Shown: one piece after another, positions 1 through 9,414 of the stretch | Layout of the letters: the number at the start of each line of letters is the position of its first letter | How positions within the stretch are numbered: position 1 is the first letter of the stretch | NCBI GenBank assembly: GCA_014237855.1 | Contig: JABACD010000003.1 | Span: forward strand, 124,001 to 188,000 | Reading direction: 5' to 3' | Length of the DNA stretch: 64,000 nucleotides | Source of the DNA: Planctomycetota bacterium | GTDB lineage: Bacteria; Planctomycetota; UBA1135; GCA-002686595 | Translations under genes and position numbers: made by a program | The notes under the pieces: model-generated | The model's input: only the letters and a program-made list of their open reading frames with translations | Databases searched by the model: none | Told to the model about the DNA's origin: nothing

Positions 1-787
1 ATCCCTGGTCGATCAGGATACTGGCTGCCGCCGCACACACTTCGTAGTTGAGCCGGGGGAAGTAGGGCCTGCCAACGAAGGATGCAAGGCGCTCAACCAT
101 CGCTGTGTCCTCGTGTCCGGTCTGAGAGACGAGGTCGACGGCCTCGATGGCAAAGCGTGGTCCCTCGGTGATGTGATACTCGAGGAAGGCCTCTCTTCTG
201 CTCTCGCTGAAGGAGACCTCGGGGCCATCTATCTGGACTTTGATGTAGCCCCGCTGGTAGTACAGCCTCTCCATGGAGGAGCGGGCTGAGCTGGCCTCGT
301 CCGCCACGTAGTAGAGTTCCCCAAGGCCAAAGAGGCGGGTGGTTGGGCCACCGAGCAGGCTCCTGAGATCTCGATTGGAGATCCTCTCATTGCCGGTCAG
401 GCGCACGTCCGCCACAGTGCAGCGTGGTCCCTCATTGATGCGGAAGCTAACCAGGGGGAGTTCGCCTGCTGTGGTCGAGAGCTCGTAGGCGACCTCGGTA
501 AACGGGAAGCCACGCCCACGATAGAAGTTCTCGATGGAGTAGGCCGCGTCGTCTATGAAGGAGATCTGGAAGCCAGCAGCCTCGAAGTCCGAGAGGTCCT
601 CCTTTGCTGCAATTTGGAGGAGACCTCTAGAGAAGGAGCTCACGCCCTCAAACACGAGGCGGTAGTTCTTCGGAGTCTTCATCAGTTGAGTCTTCAGACC
701 CTTGAACTCATCGGTCGAGCGGCAGCCCATCAGGCAGAGGAGCCCTGCAAGCAGCAAGAGTCGCGCGATTCGGTTCTGACGACTCAT
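1..787 (-). CDS. TamA/BamA-family outer-membrane protein, lipoprotein type (TamL-like), 3' part missing
   Basis: The reading frame starts with ATG at 787 and runs off the window, so about 262 N-terminal residues are visible. The first 22 residues form a signal sequence ending in a lipobox (L-M-G-C, Cys22). The rest looks like consecutive POTRA domains, with the recurring pattern 'Y...GY/F....V' and 'I.EGPR' (for example INEGPR near residue 118 and ITEGPR near 205). The beta-barrel lies outside. The start codon shares one base with the stop of tamB upstream (TGATG), so the two are probably translationally coupled. TamA with TamB forms the translocation and assembly module that bridges inner and outer membranes; the lipidated version is known as TamL, mainly from Bacteroidetes. 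Family membership is firm from context and POTRA pattern; the lipid anchor is inferred from the motif. Confidence 0.8.
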   Translation of the reverse strand, partial: MSRQNRIARLLLLAGLLCLMGCRSTDEFKGLKTQLMKTPKNYRLVFEGVSSFSRGLLQIAAKEDLSDFEAAGFQISFIDDAAYSIENFYRGRGFPFTEVAYELSTTAGELPLVSFRINEGPRCTVADVRLTGNERISNRDLRSLLGGPTTRLFGLGELYYVADEASSARSSMERLYYQRGYIKVQIDGPEVSFSESRREAFLEYHITEGPRFAIEAVDLVSQTGHEDTAMVERLASFVGRPYFPRLNYEVCAAAASILIDQG

Positions 788-3700
788 CAGCGAAACCGGA
801 AGACGAGGCGTACGCCGAAGTTGTAGTCCTCATAGACATCGCGTTCTCCTGCGAGGAACAGATGCTGCTTGTTGCGCACCTCGCGGGGTAGACCTGCCTT
901 GTCCGTCAGCCGAAAGGCCAGGTCCACTGTTTCGACTCCGTTCTTGCTGACATCGGTGCCGTAGCTGAACTCGACACGCTCGAGGAGGTTGTCCTCGTTG
1001 ATTGGACCGTCATCGGCGAACCAGCGTGAGACCGTGTCCCAGGCAAGGTAAATGGCCACGGTGTTGGCAGTATTGAGGGCGTCGTTACGATCTGCGTCCT
1101 CTGGCAATCTACCCGTGAGAACCAGTAAGAACAGGTCTTCCTGGGAGAGTGAAGGTGTTGACGTGAAGAGAACATCGGCGTCGTCGTAGTCGCCACTGAT
1201 CGTTCCGCGAATGTCATAGCCGAGCATTCGAGTTCGGCAGACGATCTCGACAGTTGGTACGAACGGGTTCTCCTCGTTGAAGCGAACTGTTCCGCCTGTG
1301 AGCTCGAGCCGTGTGGCTGGAAGCTTCAGAAAGGTCTGGTCGAGGAAGACAGATCCGGTCAGCACTGGGACGAGGCCCGTCCCGCCCAGCCGGAGGTGTG
1401 GGCGCATGCTCCCGCTGACGACCGAGTTACGGACATCGAAGGGAAACCTCGAAGAGAGCTCTACATCGAACCTCATGTCTTTCAGCGGGGACTCTCGCAG
1501 TGCGAAGAGCTGAAAACCGCGTACGCCACTGGCCGTTGGTCCTGGCCTCAGGTCGAGGAACTGCGTACTTGGTGAGTAGTGTCCCTTGGTCAGCGCGACT
1601 CGCCCCGAAAGCAAGAGGTCATCGGCAGATCCACTGACGTTGAGCTGAGTGTCGGCACGAACGCTTGTCTTGGGGTCTCTGAAGAGCAGCAGGTTGTCCC
1701 CGCTGATCTCAAGGTCGACGAGGGTTGAATCCCCATTGAAGCTCGCGCCTCCACTCACCTCGAATGGGGCTGCACCAAGAGTCCCTGTGAGATTTGCGAC
1801 GCGAACCTCACCGCCCTCAAAGGCCAGCTTGCCCTGTAGCGCTTCGATTGTAGGGAGTCCACCGTCTAGCCGAACGCGAGTGTCTGCTACCTCTAGCTCA
1901 CCCTTCAGCTCCGGATCCGTCAGAGGCCCGTCGATGCGCACGGTGCCAGACACCTGACCACGTCTCAGGCTTCTGGCTGAGGCAACGTATCGCTCCAGCA
2001 GGGGGGTGATCTTCTCGAAGTCGAGGGATCCGAGCCGCAAGAGCGCACTGACGCTGGCCTGTTCACCTAGCTGCTGGGGTGCTTCGAGCCATCCAGGTAG
2101 ATCCAGTGGAGCAATGAGCTGACCAGTCAGGTCCATCTCCAAGAGCTCTCCAAACGCGATCTGTAGACCCTCGCATTCAAGACCCTTGTCGAGGGAGATG
2201 GAGCCCCAGACTCGACCGTGGTCGATGTCAGCCGGGTGGTAGAGCTTCGGTAGTCGGAGCTCCTCTCCTTCCAGCTCTATTCTCCCCTGCAGTGCTCGCC
2301 AGCTGCCGAAGAGCCTCCCCTTGGTCGTGATCTGACCCTCGTACTGATCGTCTGCGAGGGAGATAGGGGCGGAGAGGTCGAGCTCCATCTCAAGGGGAGC
2401 CTCGCCAAACCCGAGGCCGGGATAGAGCTGCAGAGGCAGGCTTCCACTGACGACTGCATTGATCTCCTCATGGTTCAAGACCCTGGCTGAGGTCACCTGA
2501 AGGATCTCACCGTCGTAGCTGACATCCCACTCCAGGTCCAGGCCGCCAGTCCCCGGCAGGGCCAGCTTGCTCACGGTTCCCCTTGTCTCAAAGCTCAGTT
2601 GCTGACCTTCGAGTCGCGCATGAGCCTCGAAGGCGCCTGTCTCGATCCGTGGCCAGTCCTCCTCGGTCTGTTGATCGAGCACCTCGGGATGCATTGCCTG
2701 AACATCAAGCTCGACCTCGATCACGTTCTCATTCCAGCTTCCCTCCAAGAAGAGAGCGCCGGCTTCACCGGTGAGAGAGAGGGGGGAGATCTCGCCTGAG
2801 CTGGCTGCCACCAGGATTGCGGCTGGTTGCTGGAGGTACAGGCCGCGTCCACGACGGGTGAGCTTGAGCTCCTGGAGATCAATGGCCATCTCGTCTTCAG
2901 CCAGACGGATGCTCATACGCGCATCGATGTCTCCAAGCCGTGATGAACTCTGGAGCCGGCGCACCTCGAAGTCCCCGCTATCGTCAGAGGATCTCAGGTC
3001 CAGCTTGAGTTCCCCAAGCTGGACTCCTTCGATGACGAGCCCAGTGCCGTTCAGGGTCACCTGACCATTGAGTTCTGGCCAGGTCCCGCGGAAGTCGATT
3101 CGACCATCCATGACGCCTGACCAGTCGGATCGACCGAAGAGATCGCCAAAGGACTCCAGTGAGGTGACGTTGGCCTGACCCTTCAGCTCGAGGCTGGGCA
3201 AGGACTCGGGTCCTGGCTCGATCCAGGCTCTACCGGAGTCCAGCATGATCTCTCCGGCACTGCTGGTGATCTGCCCCTCGATCAGGTTGAGGTAGGCGTC
3301 TTCCAGCTCCGCCGCGAGAGCGATTCGGTGCGGGATGGTCTGGGCGGGTTCCTGTTGAAGTGCACCTAGAGGCTCCAGAAGCTGCGTGATGTCCTGGATC
3401 TCCACTCGCAGCTTTCCACGAGATCGCTCGAGCCAGTTGCTGGCCCCGGTTCCACGGAGCGGCAGGTTGGCGTCCTCGAGCCAGAGCTGGTTCTCCTCGC
3501 TCTGCTCCAGGAAGAGTGTCTCGACGAACAGGGTCGAGCTTCCCATTCGAATGTTTCCACGGGAGCTGTCGATTCGCCACCCGCCGGCTTCGACACCCTC
3601 CATCTCGAATTGCAGCAGCGCGGTGCTGTCGAGAGGGTCGTTCAGATCCAGGGCTCCACTGGAGCTGAGACTGACCCCGCCCCGTGGCTCCATCTCGAGA

Positions 3701-4545
3701 TCGATGGGCAGCTGAGCGGCGAGCTCCTGCAGCTCCAGCTCGGGTAGCTCCAGGTCCCATGTGAGACTGCCATCCTGTAACTCGAGCTGAACCTGTCCCT
3801 GAGTGCGGCCGACCAGCAATTGCAGGCGAGCGTCCAGCTCACCGACCCCAAGCCGGGAGAGGTCCAGGGTCGACTCCCTGACAAGAGGTCTTTGATCAAC
3901 CAGGATCTCCAGGTCCCGGATACTCCGGGCGCTCCAAGAGCCGTTGAGTTCGACCTTGCGATCCTGATGATCTGCGGAGGCCTGCAACCTGCCCGTCTCG
4001 TCCAGGACCAGCGAGCCATGTGTCACCTCGATCGTCTCCTGATCATCCCGGTGAACCCTGACCTGCACCTCATCCAGGTTCACGACCGGAAGGGAGCTGG
4101 GGAGTTCGAGCATCAGTGGGGCGTCGGGCTCCGTATCCGGTGCATCGACGCTGGTGTGCAGGTCGAGCTCTACCTCGATGGCACTTCCTTCAACCAGTTC
4201 CAGTCCGGAGAGGTCTCCAGCGAGTAGCTTCCCGGAAAAGTCGACTCTCAGCTCTTCAGCGGAGAGGTTATTCAGAGTTGCCGTGGGGCTCGCGTCCCGG
4301 AGGCTGAAGCCCTGCAGGTGTAGAGCACTCCAGTCCGCACGCTGGACCCTTGTGATTCCAAGCTCGAACTGCGTGAATCTCGCGACGATTGGTGGCGCAG
4401 CGAGCTCCAGAAATGACGGCAGCCAGTAGGGCAGTGTGCCCAGCAGTGCCGCAGCGAGGAGCAACAGCACGACCAGACTTCGACGGACCTTGCGCCATCG
4501 GCGCGAGGGGGCCTTGGGGGCCGGGGACTGGCTGGGGGAGTGCAA
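787..4545 (-). CDS. tamB: TamB, translocation and assembly module inner-membrane component (DUF490)
   Basis: A 1252-residue protein with one N-terminal membrane segment (about residues 23-45, rich in V/L/A after a basic stretch) followed by a very long region of repeating short beta strands, as expected of the AsmA/TamB bridge proteins that span the periplasm. The last 350 residues have the TamB C-terminal (DUF490) character, with 'GG.VRFNEENPF.P' and 'LFLLVLTGRLP' motifs and a terminal strand ending in FRFR that resembles an outer-membrane interaction strand. TTG at 4545 is the first possible in-frame start after an upstream stop. Length matches E. coli TamB (about 1259). The gene overlaps the TamL-like gene by one base, which supports joint function in outer-membrane protein assembly or lipid transport. 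Confidence 0.92.
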   Translation of the reverse strand: MHSPSQSPAPKAPSRRWRKVRRSLVVLLLLAAALLGTLPYWLPSFLELAAPPIVARFTQFELGITRVQRADWSALHLQGFSLRDASPTATLNNLSAEELRVDFSGKLLAGDLSGLELVEGSAIEVELDLHTSVDAPDTEPDAPLMLELPSSLPVVNLDEVQVRVHRDDQETIEVTHGSLVLDETGRLQASADHQDRKVELNGSWSARSIRDLEILVDQRPLVRESTLDLSRLGVGELDARLQLLVGRTQGQVQLELQDGSLTWDLELPELELQELAAQLPIDLEMEPRGGVSLSSSGALDLNDPLDSTALLQFEMEGVEAGGWRIDSSRGNIRMGSSTLFVETLFLEQSEENQLWLEDANLPLRGTGASNWLERSRGKLRVEIQDITQLLEPLGALQQEPAQTIPHRIALAAELEDAYLNLIEGQITSSAGEIMLDSGRAWIEPGPESLPSLELKGQANVTSLESFGDLFGRSDWSGVMDGRIDFRGTWPELNGQVTLNGTGLVIEGVQLGELKLDLRSSDDSGDFEVRRLQSSSRLGDIDARMSIRLAEDEMAIDLQELKLTRRGRGLYLQQPAAILVAASSGEISPLSLTGEAGALFLEGSWNENVIEVELDVQAMHPEVLDQQTEEDWPRIETGAFEAHARLEGQQLSFETRGTVSKLALPGTGGLDLEWDVSYDGEILQVTSARVLNHEEINAVVSGSLPLQLYPGLGFGEAPLEMELDLSAPISLADDQYEGQITTKGRLFGSWRALQGRIELEGEELRLPKLYHPADIDHGRVWGSISLDKGLECEGLQIAFGELLEMDLTGQLIAPLDLPGWLEAPQQLGEQASVSALLRLGSLDFEKITPLLERYVASARSLRRGQVSGTVRIDGPLTDPELKGELEVADTRVRLDGGLPTIEALQGKLAFEGGEVRVANLTGTLGAAPFEVSGGASFNGDSTLVDLEISGDNLLLFRDPKTSVRADTQLNVSGSADDLLLSGRVALTKGHYSPSTQFLDLRPGPTASGVRGFQLFALRESPLKDMRFDVELSSRFPFDVRNSVVSGSMRPHLRLGGTGLVPVLTGSVFLDQTFLKLPATRLELTGGTVRFNEENPFVPTVEIVCRTRMLGYDIRGTISGDYDDADVLFTSTPSLSQEDLFLLVLTGRLPEDADRNDALNTANTVAIYLAWDTVSRWFADDGPINEDNLLERVEFSYGTDVSKNGVETVDLAFRLTDKAGLPREVRNKQHLFLAGERDVYEDYNFGVRLVFRFR

Positions 4546-4624
4546 GAATGAGATGGCGGAAGGCTGCGAATTCTAGCTCCTTGCGTGAGAGGGATCTTCC
4601 TCTCGCAATGAATCGCAATGAAGA

Positions 4625-6493
4625 CTAACAGTCGCCCAGGAAGTCCAACCATCGGAGGGACTCCGCCAGGCCGCCGGGACGGTTGCGGGAGACCCACAGA
4701 GCCGAATGATGATCCCTGAGTCGGTCGAGATCGCGGCGCAATCGCTCGCGCGCATGGGGGGGCAGCTCGGCGAGCCCGTGACCCACCGGCAGTTCGATGC
4801 GCTCTCGGGCCAAGGACTCCGCCAGGGCCAGCATATCCCGGGCCAGCTGGGCCTCCGCGGTGAGGATGTCCGCATCGGGGCGGTCGGAGCGGGCGTCAGG
4901 GAGCTCTTGTAGCACTGCCTCGAGGTGGGCCCTGGCCGCGTCGAGACCTGTTCGCGTCAATCCGACAACGCGCGGATGGGGGAAGGGGCTGTCAGCGAAG
5001 GTCGTGGCGAAGAAGAGGGCATGACCATTCTCGCAGTCGTCCTCGAGGAGGTCGGTGACACGCCCAAGCTCGATCCAGGTGCGTCCCATGATCCCAGCTC
5101 GGTCCTCGAAGGCATGGCGATCCAGCAGCCTTCTAGCCCGTTCCATGTCGATCTCTCCGGTCGAATCCACGTTCCAGCTGAAGGCGGCCCCGCACAGGTA
5201 GCCCAAGAAGGTGGTGGGAAGGGGTTGGAGATGCCCTCGGTCGCCCCAGTCGGTGACCAGAAGGCCCTGCGCGCCGTGGGCGCGAGCCTGGACCGCAGCC
5301 GCCTTGAGATTGCCAAGGGCGTTGGTCACCCGGCCACCAAAGGAGTTCCAGGCGCTGGTCCCCGGGCAGACGTGGAAGCTCAGTCCGCTCTCTGCGAAGG
5401 CCGGCAGGCGCTGTTCGAACGGAAAGTCAGCCTCGTAGCCCCAGACCATGGCTGTGGCGTCCGAGGGCAGATCTGCGATGACCTCCGGCTTCTCCAAGAC
5501 GATGTCGCCCCAAAACTGAACACGCCGACCGTGGGTCGCCGCTAGCTGGTGGACAGCAAGGAGGTGCTCGAGGTACACGCGATGCTTGCCGCGGCTCGAG
5601 CAGGCCGCCGCGCTGCGACCCTCGCCCAGATCAAAGGTCTCGTCCAGCCCCACGTTGATCGTTGTGGAGGAGAAGCACGGCAGCAATTCTCCGTAGAGTC
5701 TGTCGAGGAAGGCGAGTGCCTTCGGGTCGCAGGCGGCCAGGCTGAAAGGCTCTGGAGTGCGGCTGAACGGGTGCTCGACGCCCTCGGGCACCTCGGCCAG
5801 TTCTCGCCAGGGCTCGTGCCGCATCCAGGCGTGAAGGTGACCGAAGCTCTGCTGGTTTGGAACCAGCTCCACGTGCCTGGCCCGGCAGAAGGCGTCGAGC
5901 TCACCGATCTCCTGCGCGGTGTAGGGGCTGCGGTTCGCGAGGACCTGTCCGGCAAAGGAGTAGGCGAAGTCAGCTTCCATGTAGAGCTGGAGCCTGTTCA
6001 GTTTCCAGCTGGCCAGGCGCTCGATCAGTTCGAACAGGGTCGCGAGAGTCGGGCGCTTGTCGCGAGCAACGTCAATGGACACCCCACGCTCGGGCAGGTC
6101 CGGAGCGTCGTTGATCTGGACCCCGGGAACGGAGTCGTCTTCCCTACTCCAGTCGACCGCGCGTAGCCACTGCGCCAGGGTGCTCAGCCCATGATCGAAG
6201 CCTGCTGCGGTTGCCGCACGGAGCACGACTCCTGATGGATCGACCCGAAGTGAATAAGCCTCAGCCGCAAGACTCTCTTCAGGGAGCAATCTGATCTCGG
6301 CCAGGCTCCGGTCCTCGACGATCGAGAGTTCAGCCTCGAGTGACGCCAGGGCACGCTGAACTCGCTCGAGGGCAGGGGTTCGGCCTGAGATTGCTCCCTG
6401 CAGGTAGACTCCGACCTGGCGGCTGGGCTCCCAGCTGTCCTGGGTCCGGTGGATGTCCCTGGGGGGAGGCAGGAGCAGGGGATCAAACGGCAT
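4625..6493 (-). CDS. Glycoside hydrolase family 20-like beta-N-acetylhexosaminidase
   Basis: About 622 residues from the ATG at 6493; a GTG at 6544 would add 17 residues but has no better ribosome binding site. The N-terminal 130 residues have the alpha/beta form of the GH20b domain, followed by a TIM barrel with 'RGVSIDVARDKRP' (strand 1), 'LNRLQLYMEADFAY', 'VPNQQSFGH' and the acid/base region 'NVGLDE' (Asp284-Glu285), equivalent to the catalytic D-E pair of GH20, although the usual H.GGDE is reduced to GLDE. GH20 enzymes remove terminal N-acetylhexosamines by substrate-assisted catalysis. No signal peptide is evident, so it may act in the cytoplasm on imported sugars. The gene has no obvious partner; it sits 79 bases upstream of tamB on the same strand. 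Substrate unknown. Confidence 0.75.
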   Translation of the reverse strand: MPFDPLLLPPPRDIHRTQDSWEPSRQVGVYLQGAISGRTPALERVQRALASLEAELSIVEDRSLAEIRLLPEESLAAEAYSLRVDPSGVVLRAATAAGFDHGLSTLAQWLRAVDWSREDDSVPGVQINDAPDLPERGVSIDVARDKRPTLATLFELIERLASWKLNRLQLYMEADFAYSFAGQVLANRSPYTAQEIGELDAFCRARHVELVPNQQSFGHLHAWMRHEPWRELAEVPEGVEHPFSRTPEPFSLAACDPKALAFLDRLYGELLPCFSSTTINVGLDETFDLGEGRSAAACSSRGKHRVYLEHLLAVHQLAATHGRRVQFWGDIVLEKPEVIADLPSDATAMVWGYEADFPFEQRLPAFAESGLSFHVCPGTSAWNSFGGRVTNALGNLKAAAVQARAHGAQGLLVTDWGDRGHLQPLPTTFLGYLCGAAFSWNVDSTGEIDMERARRLLDRHAFEDRAGIMGRTWIELGRVTDLLEDDCENGHALFFATTFADSPFPHPRVVGLTRTGLDAARAHLEAVLQELPDARSDRPDADILTAEAQLARDMLALAESLARERIELPVGHGLAELPPHARERLRRDLDRLRDHHSALWVSRNRPGGLAESLRWLDFLGDC

Positions 6494-6672
6494 ATCGGAG
6501 ATGTTGCAGGCCTGGTTCACGATTGTCGATGGTGCACCTGGCACTTGGCAAAGGGAGAGAGTTCAATCTCGTCCTCTCCCAGGACGTCCAGGCTGGGACT
6601 CCCATGCGGGGGACCCCTGGTGATGATTGTTCCGAGGGGGGTCTTGTAGCCGTCAGTTCAGGAGCTTGAATC

Positions 6673-7035
6673 TTGCGGTCCCACCCCCTCCTGCCTCCTG
6701 AGATATCCGTGACTTCCCTGCGCTTCGACACACCGACCGCCCGACTCCGCTCCGTGGCCTTCCTCGAAGGACTCTCCTACGTGGTCCTCCTGTTCGTGGC
6801 GATGCCCCTGAAGTACCTGGCGGAGCAGCCGCAGGCTGTCCGTATCACCGGATCACTACACGGCTTCCTGTTCATCTGGTTGGCCTGGGCCACCCTGCTC
6901 GAGATGAAGGGCCGTGGAAAGCCCTTCAGCTGGGGGGTGCGTATCGGCATTGCCTCACTGATTCCCTTCGGTACCTTTTTTCTGGACCGCACGTTGGGCG
7001 AGGATGACGAGCGCTACCGGGCCGACCATTCCTGA
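6673..7035 (+). CDS. DUF3817 small integral membrane protein
   Basis: A 120-residue protein with three hydrophobic segments and the hallmark sequence of the DUF3817 (YdzA-like) family: 'LRSVAFLEGLSYVVLL' followed by 'MPLKYLAEQPQAVRI.GS.HG'. The conserved Glu in FLEG and His in the HG motif are both present. The TTG start at 6673 has an AGGAG 8 bases upstream; a GTG at 6709 would give a protein starting nearer the family's usual N terminus. Function of the family is unknown; it is a compact inner-membrane protein widespread in bacteria. It lies divergent from the GH20 gene and just upstream of a small unknown gene in the same direction. Confidence 0.8.
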   Translation: MRSHPLLPPEISVTSLRFDTPTARLRSVAFLEGLSYVVLLFVAMPLKYLAEQPQAVRITGSLHGFLFIWLAWATLLEMKGRGKPFSWGVRIGIASLIPFGTFFLDRTLGEDDERYRADHS

Positions 7036-7075
7036 GACCCGATCACCAGAGGGAGCTTCCGAGGAACCCAAGCTG

Positions 7076-7417
7076 ATGTTCGAACGCCTGATCGAGATGA
7101 TTGAGAGCCACGCGACCTACGGCCCCGCGATGTCGCGAGCCGTGATGCAGGGAGCGCCAATTGTGCTCAACTATCACACTCATACCGGGGAGAGCACCTA
7201 CTGCGTTTCCATCTGTACGAAGATGGGCTTTCCAGTTGCCTTCTTCGAGGACATGGATGGTGGGCTTGAGGAGCTGGTGCACGTCCGTGAGTTTGGTCGC
7301 ACCGAGCAGGAGTGCGTGCCCTTGACGAGTCAGCTCAGTGCCGAGCTGCAGGGGCACTACAAGCTGAGCGCTGCGCCTGAGCTCTTTCTCAACGGGAAGC
7401 CACTCCCTGCAAGCTGA
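7076..7417 (+). CDS. Hypothetical cytoplasmic protein, 113 residues
   Basis: I do not recognise this protein. The frame is open from 7004, but that would overlap the DUF3817 gene; ATG at 7076, preceded by GAGGA about 10 bases away, gives a compact product beginning MFERLIEMIESH. It is acidic, has no signal or membrane segment, and contains two cysteines (in YCVSICTK) and a histidine pair (NYHTHTGES). A C-terminal 'AAPELFLNGK' resembles a small alpha/beta fold. It sits 40 bases after the DUF3817 gene and may be cotranscribed with it. Coding is supported by the high third-position GC and by a long antisense frame that is weaker. Confidence 0.6.
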   Translation: MFERLIEMIESHATYGPAMSRAVMQGAPIVLNYHTHTGESTYCVSICTKMGFPVAFFEDMDGGLEELVHVREFGRTEQECVPLTSQLSAELQGHYKLSAAPELFLNGKPLPAS

Positions 7418-7513
7418 GAACCGCGCTGAACCCAGTGGGATTGGCAGGTTTGGCCACCATGGGATAGAACTAAGTGGGCCCCTCGATTCCCGAATCACCA
7501 CTCTCCTGCTCCA

Positions 7514-9169
7514 ATGCGCCACCTGACCCTCAACGCTGCCGCTCTATTCCCCTTGCTGGCCCCTCTGCTGGGGGCTCAGGGCTCGGACAGTCTCGTCTAC
7601 TACGACTGGGTCGATGAGCTCGGGGTCCTGCGCGGCGGCCACACCTGGGTGACCACGGGTGCGATGAATGGACTGCCCCCTGTTCCTGCTAGCCAGGTAA
7701 GTACGCTGGCCCTCTCGAGCGGAGGTCCGAGCGAAAACCGTGTGGACCTCGTGTTCGTTGGGGATGGTTACACGGCCTCCGAGCTAGGTAGTTTTCAGAA
7801 CCACGTCGACTCGCAGTCAGCCGCCTTCTTCCAGATGGAGCCCTTCAAGCGGTATGAGTCCTACTTCAACGTGCACCGAGTTGATGTGATCTCGAATGAC
7901 TCTGGCGTTGACAACGACCCGACCCAGGGGATCACTCGAGACACTGCACTCGACATGGCCTTTTGGTGCAGCAACATCGAGCGTCTGCTGTGCGTGAATG
8001 TCGGCAAGGCCTACAGCTTTGCCAACCAGGCGCCTGACGTGGACTACGTCGTGGCCGTTGCCAACTCGAGCAAGTATGGAGGAGCTGGATACCCCACGAA
8101 TAACCTGGGTACGGTGGCGGGGGGGAACTCTTCAGCCAGTCAGGTACTGATCCACGAGCTGGGACATGCAATGGGAAACCTGGCAGATGAGTACACCTAC
8201 GGTGGACCCCAGGTCTACAGCGGCCCCGAGCCGAATGCGCCCAACTCTTCCAAGCAAGACGCGACGATGATGGCCAGCACGGGTCAGAAGTGGGCGACCT
8301 GGCTGGGGGAGAGCTTTCCGAGCTTTGACGGGCTTGTCTCGACCTTCGAGGGTTCCTCCTACAGTCAGCTCGGGGTCTATCGACCGTCGAACAATTCCTG
8401 TATGAGAAACCTGAATCGTCCCTTCAACATGCCCTCGGTCGAGTCGCTTCTGATCGAGATCTACAAGCGGGTGGACCCTATCGACGACTCCTCGAGTGAG
8501 GCGCTTCAGTATCAGGGCGATGAGGTGCTCTTCGTCACAGCGATGGACCCAGTTGGCAGTGCGAACTCGCTGGAGATTCAGTGGTTCCTCGACGATGTGC
8601 CGATCATCGGGGCAACAGGCCCTCAGCTGGATCTCTCGACTCTGTCTGTCCTTGGATCGCATGAGGTGCGGGTCGAGGTGGTTGACAGCACCACCTGGGT
8701 CCGCGACGAGTCTGCTCGCAGTGAGTGGATGACGGGGGGGCGTTCCTTCGATGTCGGCAGCTCTCCAGTTACCAGCTACTGCACGACCTCACCGAACTCG
8801 ACGGGGCTGGGCGCGGTCATGGGCTGGACTGGTTCGACGAGTGTTGTGGCCAACGACCTTCAGCTTCAGGTCGTCTCGTCCTCGCTGGGTACTCCGGGGG
8901 TCTTCTTCTACGGGCAGAACCAGGTCAGCCAGCCCTTTGGCGATGGTGTGCGTTGTGTCGGAGGAGGCATCTATCGCCTGGGGCCCATTTTTTCCGATGG
9001 CAACTTTGGCTTTGCCGAGCAGTGGCTCGACCTGACCGATCCTCCGCAGCCAGCCGGCCAGATCAACGCAGGCTCGACCTGGAATTTCCAGTTCTGGTAT
9101 CGCGACCCCCTGGCCGCGGGGTCCGGCTTCAACCTATCTGACGCGCTCAGCGCGATCTTTCTACCCTGA
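7514..9169 (+). CDS. Secreted M64-type zinc metallopeptidase with C-terminal shared module
   Basis: A 551-residue exported protein. Residues 1-21 are a signal peptide ending near 'LLGAQG'. The catalytic region has 'VDLVFVGDGYT' (about residue 75) and the zinc motif HELGHAMGNLADEY, with His214, Glu215 and His218; this combination of 'GDGYT' with HExxHxxxxLADEY is typical of the M64 (IgA peptidase) family. A middle stretch (about 315-410) looks like an Ig-type beta domain. The last 130 residues (from residue 422) are a beta-rich module also found at the ends of the matrixin (33395) and subtilase (59727) of this window. Probably acts outside the cytoplasm on proteins; substrate unknown. ATG at 7514 is the only start consistent with the signal peptide. 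Confidence 0.85.
   Translation: MRHLTLNAAALFPLLAPLLGAQGSDSLVYYDWVDELGVLRGGHTWVTTGAMNGLPPVPASQVSTLALSSGGPSENRVDLVFVGDGYTASELGSFQNHVDSQSAAFFQMEPFKRYESYFNVHRVDVISNDSGVDNDPTQGITRDTALDMAFWCSNIERLLCVNVGKAYSFANQAPDVDYVVAVANSSKYGGAGYPTNNLGTVAGGNSSASQVLIHELGHAMGNLADEYTYGGPQVYSGPEPNAPNSSKQDATMMASTGQKWATWLGESFPSFDGLVSTFEGSSYSQLGVYRPSNNSCMRNLNRPFNMPSVESLLIEIYKRVDPIDDSSSEALQYQGDEVLFVTAMDPVGSANSLEIQWFLDDVPIIGATGPQLDLSTLSVLGSHEVRVEVVDSTTWVRDESARSEWMTGGRSFDVGSSPVTSYCTTSPNSTGLGAVMGWTGSTSVVANDLQLQVVSSSLGTPGVFFYGQNQVSQPFGDGVRCVGGGIYRLGPIFSDGNFGFAEQWLDLTDPPQPAGQINAGSTWNFQFWYRDPLAAGSGFNLSDALSAIFLP
8777..9166 (+). other. C-terminal secretome module, copy 1 (on M64 protease)
   Basis: 130-residue C-terminal segment beginning 'SYCTTSPNSTG' and containing 'FYGQ', 'QPFGDG' and 'FWYRDP', and ending 'LSDAL.AIFLP'. 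It lines up with the ends of two other exported proteases here. Probably a beta-sandwich; role (cell-surface attachment, sorting or stability) not known to me. Confidence 0.7.
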
Positions 9170-9414
9170 GTCGGCTTACCCGGGGCTTTCTGGTGCTCGG
9201 GGGTGGCAATCGAGAAATGCTTCAAGGGGGACGCCGCAAGGCAATCGGATGTCCGATGCGAACCGGCTGAGGAATGAGGGCTGCCGGCGCGGTTTGGCCA
9301 GCGACTTCTGGGACAGGCTTGACCTTGGCCTCGGCTCTGGCGAGGCTCACGGCCATGATCCTCGACGGTCTCTCCACACTCTCTCCAGACTCGCGAATCA
9401 ACAGCGGTACTTGA

